From NCBI GenBank assembly GCA_039096225.1, contig JBBPEB010000003.1, positions 738,001 to 802,000 of the forward strand: 64,000 nt of DNA, written 5' to 3'. How positions within the stretch are numbered: position 1 is the stretch's first letter; every line of letters begins with the position of its first letter. Below the pieces are notes generated by a model. It saw nothing but the letters and a program-made list of their open reading frames with translations, searched no databases and was not told the DNA's origin. Positions 44,647-58,003 of the stretch are shown in pieces. This DNA comes from Blastocystis sp. Blastoise. Its lineage: Eukaryota; Sar; Bigyra; Opalinata; Blastocystidae. A program made the translations under genes and the position numbers.

Positions 44647-46586
44647 TTATTTCTTAATAGAAGCATATAGTTCCATATTAATAATTTTAAATATAGTTTT
44701 TAATTCAGAATAATGACTAACAAATAATCCTGGATTATATTCAAGAGAAGATGGATGAGAATAAGTAGTTGATGTTTCGGATGGATATATAGAACTAGAT
44801 AAAGAGAGTTTTCCTATATATTTATCTGGTTTATCTTTATAGATATTAAAAATATCACTAAATTGAATAGAAGAAGTAGAAGATGAAGGTAGAATTGTAT
44901 TATTAGTAGTTTTATATATAGATGGAGGTCGATTTTGTGGATTATCTAAGGAGAAAAATTGAAGTGTATATGAAGGATAACATACTATATATAATATATA
45001 TATGAAATAAAAAGAAGTGTTAAATAGAATAATAAATATAAGAATAAGAATAAGAATATCAAAAAAATAATTCAAGCCAGAAAAAAAAACAAATTTATTT
45101 TATAGAATAAAAATATACATTTAAATTTTGTTTTCCATGATATATCAAATGTACAATAAATGCCAAAAATACTATCTATTTTATTATATTCTGCTTGTAT
45201 CAGTAGTATAAATGAATATTTAATTTGATCTTGAAAGAAGAATGAAAACACTTGATCACAATCACTATAATAATAATATATTATTCATATATATAGTATA
45301 TAAAGTAAATAATAAAAAAAAAATTTAAAAAAAAAAATAATAATAATAATAATAACAATAATAATAATAACTACTTACGAGCACACTTTATTCCATTGAT
45401 AATACTTAGAGAATGATGAATTTGGAATAAACCATTTATATAAATATTCTTCATATTCAGAAGAAGGCATAATAAATGAGTTTGGTAATATAAAATTAAT
45501 ATTTATAAATGATGATAAATCTTGTTTTGTTATGGAGAACAATTCGAATTCTTTAATGAAATCAATAGAATCAGAATATGATAAATATAAATCATCGATT
45601 TTATGATCTATTATATATTGATGTATATATTGAATATATTTTAAATTATAATTAACTTTTAAATAATAATCATTTAAATCAAATAATATATCACTTAATG
45701 ACGTTTTATTAATAATTAATTTCAATAAATTATGTTCTTTTAAATAATTTGTAATAATTAAATCATTTTCATGATTCACTTGTATCATCATATTACTTAA
45801 TAATTGACGTATTAATGTATTCATTTTACTACCAATTCCCAATTCTAATAGCTCAACACGAAAAGGAACTTGAAAATATTGAAAATCATTAGATAATATT
45901 TCTATATCTTTATTATTAATATTTCTTAAAAAAGTAGTATCACCATTTAAATAACGTAAAACATAATCCATATTCGTATCAGGATAATCAATATATATAA
46001 TACCATCTTGGTTAATATTATTTGGATCTGAATATAAAGTAGAAAATAAACAATTTTGATTTTTTTCTAATATATCTTTAGAAATAATCCAATGATTATT
46101 ATTAGGTTTCATTACAAATACAGGATCATCATTTGTTAAATATTTTACATTTCGGAATGTGTCGATAGCTTTATTTACAAAAGATAATTTATCAATTTCT
46201 TTTTCAACATAAGAAAAAGTATCTACGTGAGGCAATGCTTGTAGAGTCTTCATCTCATTAATATATTTTCCAAAATTATATTGAAGACAAGCATTATATC
46301 GATACACAATATCTGTATTTTGTTTTTCAATCAAGGACAATGAATCCAAAAATTCTAATGAAATACCATGAATTTCCGAGGAAAATGACTCAAGCATCTT
46401 TTCATTCTTCTGAATGATGTCTTTCTTCACATGAACTTCATTTTGAATCGTTGTTATAATATCGACAATCATCTTCTTACTTGCTTCTCTTGAATTCAAT
46501 AGCAAGTTATATAGACATGATTCTATCTCAACAATATCATGATTGAAATCATTTAATTTCTGTTGTAATTCAACAAGGATGGACAT
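44647..46586 (-). CDS. BTB/POZ (T1-type) domain protein with N-terminal coiled coil
   Basis: Exon 1 runs from ATG at 46,586 to about 45,379 and gives roughly 400 residues; two further exons (about 45,120-45,268 and 44,647-44,985) complete it. Residues 1-150 are helical and coiled-coil-like (VELQQKLNDFNHDIVEIESC). Then comes a potassium-channel-tetramerisation-type BTB fold: WIISKDILEKNQNCLFSTLY, GIIYIDYPDTNMDYVLRYLN, LSNDFQYFQVPF. The rest has no family I recognise; the last exon is Ser/Thr-rich and ends MELYASIKK. BTB proteins of this sort commonly self-assemble and serve as cullin-3 adaptors, but nothing here proves that role. The ATG at 46,586 is preferred because the extension to 46,598 begins with TTG. 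It is surrounded by long AT-rich spacers. Confidence 0.7.
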
Positions 46587-46604
46587 TCTATCTCTCAAAA
46601 ACTT

Positions 46605-47520
46605 ATTCTACCTATATAAATATACATATTTTAATAATAAACATATAAATATGAAGTAAACTGATACTATATACCCTCTTTCCTACAACTTTAAGGGAGT
46701 TTTGAGGAAATAAAATGATTGTTTTTGAAAACCAAAAAATGATTGTAATTTTTTCTCTTCCCTTGGTTATGGAGTTATTTTTCTGTTTTATGTATTTATT
46801 TGTATTCAACTGGAATATAGAATAAGAAAAGGAATCAATGCTGGCAAATTATTTAGAATGGTTGTTCTTCTTAAAATGTTTATTTTTGACACATTTTAAA
46901 AACAGATTATTTTTTTATCCTTTTTATATTACTAATTTTTTATAAATAAGTTTTGTATCAAAGAATAGAGATGTTGCCTATTATGAATAGCTCTAAAAAT
47001 AATAAAAATATTTAAAAATATTTAAAAATAAACGCTATTTATAAAAATGAGGAAAAACAAATTAAGAAATTCTTTTTGTTTTCAACTTTTTCATTTTTGT
47101 ACTAGCAAACATGGCTTTTATTTATAAATAAATAATATTTGCATATCTCATAAGATTATGTATTCATAAATGGGTTTATATTCGTGTAGTTGTTCAATTA
47201 GTTTCAATGTGTTTAACATTTTGGTTTTATATAAAAGCAAACAAGGTTTTATTATGTATAACATTTGCTTGTTTAACAGATAAAATCAACAAAAGCACAA
47301 AGTCTTGACATTACATGCATTTTAAATACTTTTATGTCGTTGATTAGACTTATAAACTAAATCAAGGAAGAGAAAACATATTGTTTGACACAAATATATA
47401 ATAGAAAATTGATTATAATCAAATATAATAGAAATATATAATAAATAAATATCCTATTGATTCTATAATTACAATTATACTCTATATTGATTATATAGAA
47501 TAGTATGAATCAACTATCAT
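46605..47520. other. intergenic, no gene seen
   Basis: About 0.9 kb between the BTB gene start and the tRNA. Contains poly-A/T tracts but no supported gene. Confidence 0.6.
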
Positions 47521-47523
47521 CGA

Positions 47524-47595
47524 TCCCATGTAGTCTAGCCGGTTAGGATAGCGGGTTTTCACCTCGCCGACCCGGGTTCGAGTCCCGGCATGGGA
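47524..47595 (+). tRNA. tRNA-Glu (UUC)
   Basis: A 72-nt canonical cloverleaf: acceptor TCCCATG with CATGGGA, D arm GTCTAGCCGGTTAGGAT, anticodon arm GCGGG-TTTTCAC-CTCGC with anticodon TTC, and T arm CCGGG-TTCGAGT-CCCGG. The GC content is strikingly above the surroundings, and the A and B box regions are intact. No intron. No CCA is encoded, as expected for a nuclear eukaryotic tRNA. A T-rich stretch follows (ATATTTTTGAAATTTC), suitable for RNA polymerase III termination. Confidence 0.96.
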
Positions 47596-47710
47596 ATATT
47601 TTTGAAATTTCTTTTGAATTTGAAGATTTAAAAGAATAATTTTTATACAGTAAACCAAGTGTTTAAATTTTTATAGGAGTAACAGATAATTAAACGAAAG
47701 AAAAGAATAC

Positions 47711-48026
47711 TTAAATTTTTAAATGTTTTAGACTAACTGAATAACGCGATACTAATGGAGAAAGTGTATTCTGAAGTGGTGTGTCAAGTTCAGAGGAACT
47801 GTCTTCAATGGGATCAAATACACCACTATGTCTTGTTTCAGGAATAGATGCAAATCGTGCTTGAGATGTCTCAATACTCTTCATAAGGTCATTTAAATTA
47901 GCATACCATAAATCAAACATAGAACTTGTCCATTTTCGACTACTAAATGTAGCTAATTCATAAGTTTCTATCTATAATATTATATAAATATATATATTTA
48001 AAATAATATTCAGAGAGATTTTAGAA

Positions 48027-48069
<43 letters not shown>

Positions 48070-48982
48070 ATACATAATTATCACATGCTTCAATATTAAT
48101 ATTAGGAATTTTAACTTTTAATATATCTATATATTCTCGAACGGTTTGATTTAATTGTTTTTTTAATGTTGGATAATATTTTGTTACATGATCTTCTATA
48201 AGAATACATATAATGAATATATGAATAGATATAGTGAGTATAAATAAATATATTGATTAGGAATAGATATAATGAGTATAAATAAATATAATAATTAAAA
48301 GAATATATTTGTAATTAAAAGAATATATTCGTAATTAAAAGAATATATTCGTAATTCAAAGAATAAATACTATCTATATAAATATACGTAAAGAAATATA
48401 AGATTGTGAAATAACAGTCTGAAGATGAATTAATGTTAATTGTTTACTAGAATCATCACCTATTGTAATTTATATATATTAATAAAATAAATATCATTAA
48501 TAAATCAAATATATAAATAAAACTAATAATAAACAATATTAACAAAATAAAAAAAAATAAAAAAAAATATATATAAAAAATATTTATATATACAAAATAT
48601 TTTATAGCCAGGATCTCCAACTTCATGAGGTTTTAATTGATATCGTTTAGCATTTGCTCTTTCAACAGCAACAGCTTTCTTCATTTTCTATAGAATATAT
48701 ATATATATACATCAGTATTACTAAAATTATTGAGAAGAAAAAAAGAAAATGAATCAATAAACATACTTTTGATAGGAGATCCCTCCCTACATTTAGATTT
48801 CTTCTTGGTAATTCATCTAAGAATGTTTTTACTTGAGAAGTTTTATAATAAGAAACCATAAAGTAAACGATAAATGCTAATGAAAACACGATTGTAATGG
48901 TATAGAGATGCGTATTTGTAAGTTCTTCCTTATATCGACAAACTCCATCTTCACCAATACAAGAAGTTGCATTCCAAGACAT
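47711..48982 (-). CDS. membrane protein, probable NICE-3/C1orf43 family
   Basis: Exon 1 (start ATG 48,982) gives MSWNATSCIGEDGVCRYKEE and one membrane segment TITIVFSLAFIVYFMVSYY near residues 29-47, followed by a basic stretch DELPRRNLNVGRDLLSK. Downstream exons give KKAVAVERANAKRYQLKPHE, DHVTKYYPTLKKQLNQTVRE, then IETYELATFSSRKWTSSMFD and a Ser/Pro-rich tail ending SVSLKHLKI. A short N-terminal lumenal part, one membrane pass, a basic R-rich stalk, and a YExA-F-type motif followed by a helix resemble the NICE-3 (C1orf43) family. The match is from memory of family layout and is moderate. About five exons; the exact middle junctions (48,100-48,660) were not all resolved. It is divergent from the YbaK gene, 267 bp away. 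Confidence 0.55.
48295..48362 (+). repeat. 21-bp direct repeat in intron
   Basis: TAATTAAAAGAATATATTCG-like unit present three to four times in tandem, in an intron of the minus-strand membrane protein gene. Confidence 0.8.
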
Positions 48983-49249
48983 GATATAGGTTATGTGTAG
49001 TTATTTTAAAGAGTATTTATTGAAATAGAAATTAGAATAAAGAAATAACGAAACAAATAAATAAAAGATTTTCTTAAAAAAAAATCACGATTTTCGAGAT
49101 GAATTCAGAACAAAAATTCATTTTTAGCATATTGAAAAGAACAAAGAATCATTTCTGTTCTTCAGTCATTTCTTTATCATTTTAATATAGTATTGTGTCA
49201 GTATGTAATGGCGTTATGTAGCATCAATTAGAATATCATAGGATTAAAA
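48983..49249. promoter_or_regulatory. bidirectional promoter region
   Basis: 267 bp between divergent start codons of the NICE-3-like (-) and YbaK-like (+) genes. No named motif seen; assigned by position. Confidence 0.4.
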
Positions 49250-50509
49250 ATGGAATCTGTTGAAAGTACTTGGGTTTCTCTCATCCAACGTATCGAGTCA
49301 CTCGATAGTAAAGTTCGCTTAATTGAGAATAATGGATATAATGATGATCCTAAAGAAGATACTATTGTTCAAGCTAAAGTTCGTAAAGCTTGTATTGATG
49401 ATGGAATGAAATTGTATATGAATTTATGATTCTATATTAATATTTTTTTTTATAATAATAATAATAATAATAATTAGTTTTGTTTATAATAATTATTTTT
49501 TAAAAATATTTAGGTTTTATTTCCATCGTGCTCCCGCTGATTACTATAGTTGGAAACTTGAAGAAAGAGGGTATATAAATATTTATGTATATAAAAAAAG
49601 TATATCTAACACTATTTATATAGTGTATTTTTAGGGTGTAATATTCGTTGTTTATGTAAATCAGTGATTTTAGAAAATAAGGCTTGGGATGGACAAGTAG
49701 GAGATGATACCAATAGCCGGTATATATAGAATATTAATAAAGATTATTTGTTAAAGTTATCTTATCTATCAATAAATAATAATAATATTAATTCAGATTA
49801 TTTGTTTATTTATATATATATTATAGTTATTTTTATTGATCTATAAATAATATTATTAAAAATTATTTGTTTATCTATATATATTATAGTTATTTTATCT
49901 ATATATATATATATATAGTTATTATTTGTGTATTGTGCAATATATTTCTAAATTAGATACAGAATATCTTAGAACATTAGTTAAAGAATTAAGAAGCACC
50001 GATACACAATTATCAAAGAAAAAATTCAATTTCCAACTTGCAGATGAAAAGGTAATATTATATATATATATACATATATATATTTGTCAGAATCTCTTGA
50101 ATATTATTATTAATCAATATATATATATATATAGACTTCTTTTGATTTAAGTGGATTTGAACATAATGGCGTCACTCCTTGTGGAATGAAACAACGAATT
50201 CCTGTAATTATATATATATATATATATATATCGTATTGTTTCTATTTTATATAATATATAATTTTAATATCATATATATATATCTATCTTTTTGTTTCTT
50301 TTTTATTTTAATTATTATTTTATTTTTAATAATAAAATTATATATATATATATATAGTTTATTATTAGTAAGGCTATTACTGATATTCCAGAGAATGGAT
50401 GTTGGCTTGGCGGTGGTGAAATTGATCTTAAGCTCTGGGTGAATGTTCCTGAATTTATTAATATATATCATCCTTATATATTAGATTGTACACATCCTCG
50501 ACCTGAGTA

Positions 50510-50516
<7 letters not shown>
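49250..50516 (+). CDS. YbaK/ProX-type aminoacyl-tRNA deacylase-like protein
   Basis: Six exons, starting MESVESTWVSLIQRIESLDS (short coiled coil). Then LFYFHRAPADYYSWKLEERG, then NIRCLCKSVILENKAWDGQ, VQYISKLDTEYLRTLVKELR, KKKFNFQLADEK, SFDLSGFEHNGVTPCGMKQR, KAITDIPENGCWLGGGEIDL and KLWVNVPEFINIYHP, ending HPRPEYE. The G-x2-P-G or TPxGM segment followed by a WLGGGE-x-DLKL block is characteristic of the YbaK/PrdX fold that removes wrong amino acids from tRNA; eukaryotic members with an N-terminal coiled coil exist. The exact substrate is unknown. Odd: joining the exon ending at LEERG to the next needs AGA-GGG-TGT, but the only GT...AG pair there leaves one extra G, so there is an unusual splice or one-base error near 49,571 or 49,634. 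Confidence 0.75.
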
Positions 50517-50552
<36 letters not shown>

Positions 50553-50841
50553 GAATTGTGGAATATTATAAAATGATATATAATATTTTTTAATTCTCTT
50601 TTTTGTTATAAAGTATTGTATTATATATATTTATTATTTTGTTACTTTTGATTCATTTATTATGTTTCACTTGTATTATTATTATATATGATGAAAATAG
50701 CTTATAAATAAAAGTAAAAACAAAAAACAAAAAAAAAAGTGTAACAATATATGTAAAAAATGAAAAATTAAGAAAAAGAAAAAAAATAAAGGTAATGAAC
50801 AGATTACATAACAATAAAAAGAAAAGAGAAATATGTAGAAA
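50517..50841. other. convergent intergenic region
   Basis: 325 bp between the 3' ends of the YbaK-like gene (+) and RAD18 (-), with an (AAT)n run at about 50,511-50,551 and an A-rich stretch. No gene seen. Confidence 0.6.
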
Positions 50842-52874
50842 TTATTTTTTAGATTTTCGTCTTTCAATATTTAAAAAAGTTTGAACTAATTTCCACTTTG
50901 GAGAAGGATGTGATTTATCACATTCAGAATTATACTATAATAAATATATATATTATTTATATCATAAAAGTTAAACAAGTCAAATTATATAAACATATTA
51001 TATATAAATAAAAATAAACATATATATACATATATAGTAAAATTTCGTAGTCTATCAATCATATCTGTTTTACTTAATCCTTTTTCATATATATTATATT
51101 CATTTAATTTCTTTTTTAAATCATTTAATGATAATAATGACCATATTAGCGTTGGTAATTTCTTATATTTCTATATATATATAATTATGTTAATAATATA
51201 TGAATATATATATATAGAAATAATCATTGATTTAAGAAAAAATATAAGTAAATTCTATTATTAAAAGCATATATATATATACTTTATCTTCTGAAGAGAA
51301 TCCTTTAAACGTATTTTTCTCTTTTTGAGAAATACATCGATTTGCATGTCTCTTTATAGTGAATATTAGTAATAATAAACATAATAAACATAATAAATAG
51401 AATAATAAATAGAATAATAATAATAAACATAATAAATAGAATAATAATAAATATATATATATACTTCGATTTTAGTATCTGGGTAATATTTCCCACAAAT
51501 AGGGCATTGACAGCCTACTTCGTCATCACTCTCCGTCATACTGTCACATGATTCATTTTCTATATTATCATCATTATCATCAGAGGAAGTATTTATTAAT
51601 GATATTGTAGTATCTTGAAGTATATTAGTTACAGTAGTAGTATTAACATTATTTGATGATATTATAGTATTATTATCGACAACAATATCTTTATTATTAT
51701 CCATAACAATACCTTTATTATTATCCATAACAATACCTTTATTATTACCAATAACAATATCTTTATTATTACCAATAACAATATCTTTATTATTATCAAT
51801 ACTATTATCAATTGGAGATTTTAATGATTTTATTTTCTGTTTTATAACAACAGGAGATTGTTTTTTTGGTTTATGAATCAATTGAGGTGAATTCTTATTT
51901 GATATATTAATTTGTAAGGGAACAAAATCACTATCGGAATTATCGCTATTAGAAACATCTTTTGAAGATCCTTAATATAAAAAGGAGTAACAAATAATAA
52001 TAATAGTAACAATAAGAATAAAAAAATAATATTATTATACTAATAAAAACTATAAAATAATCAGTATTCATAATATTTATCAATCAAGTAAATTATAAAA
52101 CACAATGAATCTATATATATATATATACTCGAATAATGAGAAGATTTTGAAGAATGAGAATTCTCAGAAAGTGATTGTATATTAGTTTTTTCTTGATTCT
52201 CTTTTTGACTTAAAATGATATGAATTGCAGTAGAATCTAAAGAATTCTCAGAAGTATTTGTTTTTATTATAGTATCTTCTTTTGATCTAAAAATAATTAT
52301 AATATATAATGGACAAATAATAAAAAAAATTTATATATATACTTTATGGAATCTACAGATATATCTTCATTCACTTCCTTTTTCTATAGAACAAGATCAT
52401 TTAGTATATATAAGCTAAATAAAAAAAAAATCTATTCATTACTTGCCGTTTATTTAGATAATCAGATTCTGCATTTGAGGTCATGTCTATGGGTGATTGC
52501 TTTGATTCTAGTATCTTCCTTTTTCTATGCAGTCTCTTAGATATCTTATTTGCTAGAATAAGCATTGACGACCGATTTGTTTTGAAAGAATGACAAATCT
52601 CTTCTAATAATATATTTCTGAGAATATTGCCTTCATTACATGATACTCTACATATTGGACATTTCGACTGTGTAGATAAAAATCGCTTAATACATAAAGA
52701 ACAACATGAATGACCACACGTAGTTAAGACAACAGCACCGTCGATAATATTTTTACAGATAGGACACCTAAGTAACTTTTCTAATTCTGATAACGACTGA
52801 GCTTCTGAAGGCCAATCGTTTTCTGTGTCAATCTCTTCTAACAATTCATTCCAATAAGTAGTATCCTGATTCAT
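50842..52874 (-). CDS. RAD18: RAD18 E3 ubiquitin ligase
   Basis: Ubiquitinates PCNA at stalled forks together with Rad6, in the nucleus. Domains in order: RING finger near residues 35-75 (LLRCPICKNIIDGAVVLTTC then GHSCCSLCIKRF and KCPICRVSC); a long low-complexity linker; Rad18-type UBZ zinc finger CQCPICGKYYPDTKIE then RHANRCI after an intron (C-x2-C...H-x3-C); and a SAP domain LPTLIWSLLSLNDLKKKLNE with EKGLSKTDMIDRL. The C-terminus matches the Rad6-binding region in layout (SECDKSHPSPKWKLVQTFLN) and ends RRKSKK. The start is the ATG at 52,874, 38 residues before the first RING Cys. All zinc ligands visible are intact. The linker carries a 27-bp repeat (separate entry). Its 5' flank (52,875-53,359) is intergenic. 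Confidence 0.93.
51676..51805 (-). repeat. 27-bp coding minisatellite in RAD18 linker
   Basis: About five in-frame copies of a 9-residue unit, DNNKDIVIG or DNNKGIVMD, in the linker between the RING and UBZ domains. Confidence 0.85.
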
Positions 52875-53359
52875 ATATCTCTGAGTACGAAAAAAAATAT
52901 AGTTTCTATGAATATAAACTCAAAATAAATTACAAAAAAATAAAATAAAAAATGTAAAAAATGGCGGGTCAATAGAATCATTTAAAAAATGTTGTTAGAA
53001 ATGGTTTTATCTAAATAGATATTATTCGTTTTATATTTTATAAAGTTGATGCATTAAAGAAATCATTGAAGAGTGAGTCAATATTAAAAATAGATAAATA
53101 ATGTCGTAATCTATTATATAGGAGAGTTTAAGTATAATTTATGCCATAGATATAACAATTGAATAAATAAGGAAAGAAACTAAACATATATATATAGATA
53201 AATAGCCAGAAAAAGTTAAAAAAAATAAAGTTTAATAATGAATAGTAGAAAGTGTACAATAAATAAAATTAACAAGACTATAAAAAAATAATTAATTAAT
53301 TATATATATATAAAATAGATCTAAAAAACTAACATACAAATATATATATATTTTTGTTT
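52875..53359. other. intergenic, no gene seen
   Basis: AT-rich region upstream of RAD18 and downstream of SEC6. Nothing recognised. Confidence 0.6.
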
Positions 53360-53815
53360 TTAATTCATCATAGAGAATTGTTGAGTTAAAATTTCTTTTC
53401 CTTCTTCAGAGAAATCTGTTCTAAAGCGAACTAATGTATATATACCATTCTTTACTAATTTTGAACCTATTATTTCGGCAATAGTAGTAAAACCCTCTTG
53501 TGTTACTTTTCCATCTTCAACTAAAACAACTATATATATATATAATTTATTTATTTATTTATTCTTGAAATATAAATATTCTTATTAAAAGATAAATAAT
53601 AATAATAATAATAATATATTTATATATATACATTCAGGATATTTAAAGAATATTTCTAAATTACGTAAAGGAGCTAATAATTGAGCAACACCTTCTTCGA
53701 TTCTAAATTCACGACTTACATATTTCATTGCACTTAAGAAATCAGGATTTGTAAAATAACCCATTATTTCCTATATTAATATATATATATAGGGAATTGA
53801 ACAAGTTTTTAATGA

Positions 53816-53870
<55 letters not shown>

Positions 53871-54477
53871 AAATAAAATATAAATAAAAATAAATATATA
53901 AATAAACATAAATATATAAATAAAAATAAATATATAAATAAAAATAAAATATATAAATAAAAATAAAATATATAAATAAAAATAAATATATAAATTTAAT
54001 AAATAAATAAATATATAATATACATCATAATCTCTACGTATTCTGGATCCCATCATAATAGGCTCTTCAGGTACCCACGAGGCAATAGACATCTTCTCAA
54101 AATAATCACTAATCTATATAGAATACATATAAGTATAATAAGTATAATTATAATATAACTATAACAATATAGTAGTAATAAACATAATAAAAATAATAAT
54201 AATAATATAATAATATAAAAACAAATATAAATGAATAGTTACTATAAAAAAATGAATAAAAAATATAAATAAAAAACAATATAAATTACTTATACTATAT
54301 ATATACAGTTAATTCTAAACAAGTTTTAATAACATGGCCATAGAATAATTTACTATTAATCCATTTCTTTAAATCTTCAAAATAATCTTCATAAGTAGAT
54401 AATACAGTTAACATAGCAGAACTGTCTTCTTCTTCTAACCAATCATCTGAGAATAACGCAGTTTCCATGATCTATAT

Positions 54478-54533
<56 letters not shown>

Positions 54534-55781
54534 CCTTAGATTCTTTGATATCATTGAATATATTCTTAGCAATAGTAATAGCCATTGTTGTACATAAATC
54601 AATATATCTTTCAGATTGTTTACCAATATATTCTTTTAATTCATTTAAAGAATCAGAATCGAAATTCTCTTCTAAGAAATCTATATATATATATAGTAAG
54701 AGAGTTGATTATGAATGTAATTTTGTATTTATGATAAATAGAATATAATAATAATATAAAATAATAATAATAAGATAAACAATAGCAATAATAATAATAT
54801 AAATAAAATAATAATAATATAATAAATACCAGGAATTCCTTCAATAAGATCTGCTAATCTCTTTGTATTATTTATATAACAAGCTAATTCTTCTGCTTCT
54901 AATAATTCTGGTTGTTGAGTCACTTTTGTATATACATAATCATAATAAGTAGATAAAGTATCAACACAAACTTTAATACATAAATATAATGTTTTATCTT
55001 TAAGATGATCTGTAGCTACTTGCATTTGCATTTTAACTAAGTTATAGATATCTTCAGGTAAAGCAGTAGCGTAATATCCTGTATCTGTTAAGAATGGCTT
55101 ATCATTACGATCTATTAATCTTTGGATCCATTCACTTAACTTTGACTATATATATATATAAATAATAATAAATAAATAGACAAAAAAAAATAATAAATAA
55201 TAAATAAATAATAAATAATAATAAATAATAAATAATAAATAATAAATAATAATAATAATAAATATAATAATAAATAATAATAAATAATAAATAATATTAT
55301 ATAAACAATAACTTCTATATACTTTAACAACATCAGTAAATTTACCCATAAGTCTTCCTTTAGCACCATAAAATTCATCAATTTCTTTACAACCCCATTG
55401 TACTATTTCATCATTATAACTTTCTAACCATTCTATTAAAGATAAAATCTCACTGGGTTCTAAATTAGCATTATTATATATTGATTCTAACTATATATAT
55501 AGAGAAATATATATATATGTAGCATATATTAAATAAATAAAGATATTAAATAAATAAATATATTAAACAATAAAGATATTAAATAAATAAATATATTAAA
55601 TAATAAATCTAATAATATACTTGTGTTTGACTAACAAGAGCATATTCATGAACAAAGAAATTAAGTATATTATAATGAGGTGGAAAACATGGAACAACTT
55701 TCGTTTTTACTACTTCTAAATCACTTAATAATTGCATACCTATTTTTAATTTTTCAGTTAATTTTTCACCTTTCTATATAG

Positions 55782-55813
<32 letters not shown>

Positions 55814-57427
55814 TAATAATAATAACATTTTTATTACAGAATATATATATAAGTAACTTTATATAATGAATAAAATAATATTATATATATATATATATAT
55901 ACATTATAGGCACCATTACATCTTCTATTAATAGCTAGACGAAGTCTATCAAAACATTCTTCTTTATAATCCTTATATTCGATCATCCAAGCTTGATAAG
56001 GTAACTTACGGTTACGATTCTATATATAACAAATATATAAATAATAATAAATATAATAAATATAATAAATATAATAAATATAATAAATATAATAAATAAA
56101 ATAAATAAAATAAATATAATAAATAAAATAAATAAATAAAATAAATAATAAATAAATAAAATAAATAAATAAAATAAAAATATACTTCAATAGCTTTATT
56201 TCTACGTATATCAGCTCGTTCAATAATAACAAGTGCACGAACTAAAGATGCAGGATCAAATTGAGACATTTCAATACATCTATTTATATGTTCCCATAGT
56301 TTATCATGTATCTCATTTCCTAATTGATCAATTAAATCAAAATATACACTAAACACATGTCTAGCATTATTCTATATATATAATAATAATAATAAAAATA
56401 ATAAACATAATAATAATAAAATATAATAATAAACATAATAATAATAAAAAAAATAAATATAATAAACATAATAATAATAAAAAAAAATAATAAACATAAT
56501 AATAAAAAAAATAATAATATACTTTTAATTGTTCTGAAGAAATTGAAAAGATCTTTTCTTGCATATGGCATTTCCAAGTGAAATATTGTATCCAAGCATC
56601 ATATACAACACGTAATGATCTATATATATATTAATAATAATAAACATAATAATAATAATAATAATAATAAAATAATAATAATAATAATAAACATAATAAT
56701 AATAAAAAATAAATAAATATAATAATAATAAAAAAAATAATAAATATTATAATACTTATAATTATCTTGAAGTTTTTCATGTAATAAGTTGATTGATGTC
56801 GTCATTTTAGAAAGAAATGAAAGTTGAGAAGAAATAGAATTATAATTATCTTGAGCAAGATTAATTTGATTAATTACATCATTACTATTGTTTAATAATA
56901 AGTATAATAATAAATAGAATAAAAATAAAAATAAAAAAATAAATATAAAAAATACTCTTGTAAAGTTAATAAAGTTTGTTCACAATTTTGTTTCATTTTA
57001 TTAAATCTATTTTGTAATTCTATTGTTTCTGCTTGAGTTTGACCAATTATCTATTTATAAAATAAATTATTTATGAAAACAAAAATAAAATATATAGATA
57101 TATAAATAATAAACATTGCAAAATATTAAATAAATAATATATACATTCATTGCAGTAGTTAATTCATCTAAATAAGTTTGAACATTTCCATGTAATTGAG
57201 TTTGAGTGGTAAGAAGTTCTTGCTCAAGTGCTAGAAACAGATAACAATTAATATTAAATATATAATAAATAATGAATAAAGAAAAATAGATTAGAAATCA
57301 TACATGTTTTAGCAGCTTCAAGTGAATCTAATTGTATTTCTTGATCAAGCATTTGTCTTGCTTCATCTTGAGCATTTTGATGAGCCTGAACAGCTAATTC
57401 AGTATATCTAGGTACATCTGAAGTCAT
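53360..57427 (-). CDS. SEC6: exocyst subunit SEC6 (EXOC3)
   Basis: Subunit of the exocyst, the complex that tethers secretory vesicles at the plasma membrane. About 16 small exons join into one long helical protein. Start MTSDVPRYTELAVQAHQNAQ (ATG 57,427). Early exons are coiled-coil-like (LDQEIQLDSLEAAKT, LTTQTQLHGNVQTYLDELTT, TQAETIELQNRFNKMKQNCE). Middle exons include HVFSVYFDLIDQLGNEIHDK, IERADIRRNKAIE, LPYQAWMIEYKDYKEECFDR, LSDLEVVKTKVVPCFPPHYN and SEILSLIEWLESYNDEIVQW, the latter matching the LL-WL-x-Y feature of Sec6. C-terminal exons include KLSEWIQRLIDRNDKPFLTD, CIKVCVDTLSTYYDYVYTKV, KMSIASWVPEEPIMMGSRIR, and the end EEGKEILTQQFSMMN. Length and all-helical character fit the family. 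Introns are packed with AAT and AAAT repeats. It is divergent from TCTP. Confidence 0.88.
53815..54010. repeat. (AAAT)n and AAATATAT repeats in SEC6 intron
   Basis: About fourteen TAAA units followed by longer AT-rich repeats fill one intron of SEC6. Similar (AAT)n or (AAAT)n runs occupy introns at about 54,480-54,530, 55,155-55,305, 56,040-56,180, 56,380-56,515 and 56,633-56,750. Confidence 0.9.
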
Positions 57428-58003
57428 TTTGATCTAGAATTTATATTTAAAAATAGATGGATTCTAGCAATATAATAAAATATACATCAATCTCAACTAA
57501 TTATAATAAATATAATAATTTGTTGTTAATGAATCAACTTGAATTAAAATATCAAAACAATCTTTTAGATACTTTAGGCTAAAAGCCGAGTGTCTGGGAG
57601 ACATTTTAAGAAAACACATTTTGTATTATTTTCGAATATTCACGGTTTTTCAACAAATGATTCTTATGGAAATAATTCTTGGATATTTCAAAAATTCTGG
57701 AGAGAATATAGATAGATTCCACGGTTAATCGGTTGGATAGGGCACTTAACTGGTTCACCCAATACGTTGAATATTCATCTACATAATCAATACATAATAA
57801 GTTAATAGAAAGTCTATGAATAAAATATGAAAAAATATTCTGTCGTGAAGAAATTCTCCAGTAATTGCATTTTTCTATTTTAGTTCACCAATGTTTTTGT
57901 TAGAGGTAATTCCCTTGAAAACAAGATGAATGAACACGGTTTTCTTCTTTTCATTCTAAAAGTAAATTTCAATTATTTCTTCTGATACCCTAACACTCCA
58001 ACA
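57428..58003. promoter_or_regulatory. divergent SEC6/TCTP intergenic region
   Basis: 576 bp between divergent starts. A relatively GC-rich patch at about 57,575-57,605 and another near 57,720-57,770 stand out against the AT background. TCTP is usually highly expressed, so a strong promoter probably lies here; that is inference. Confidence 0.4.
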
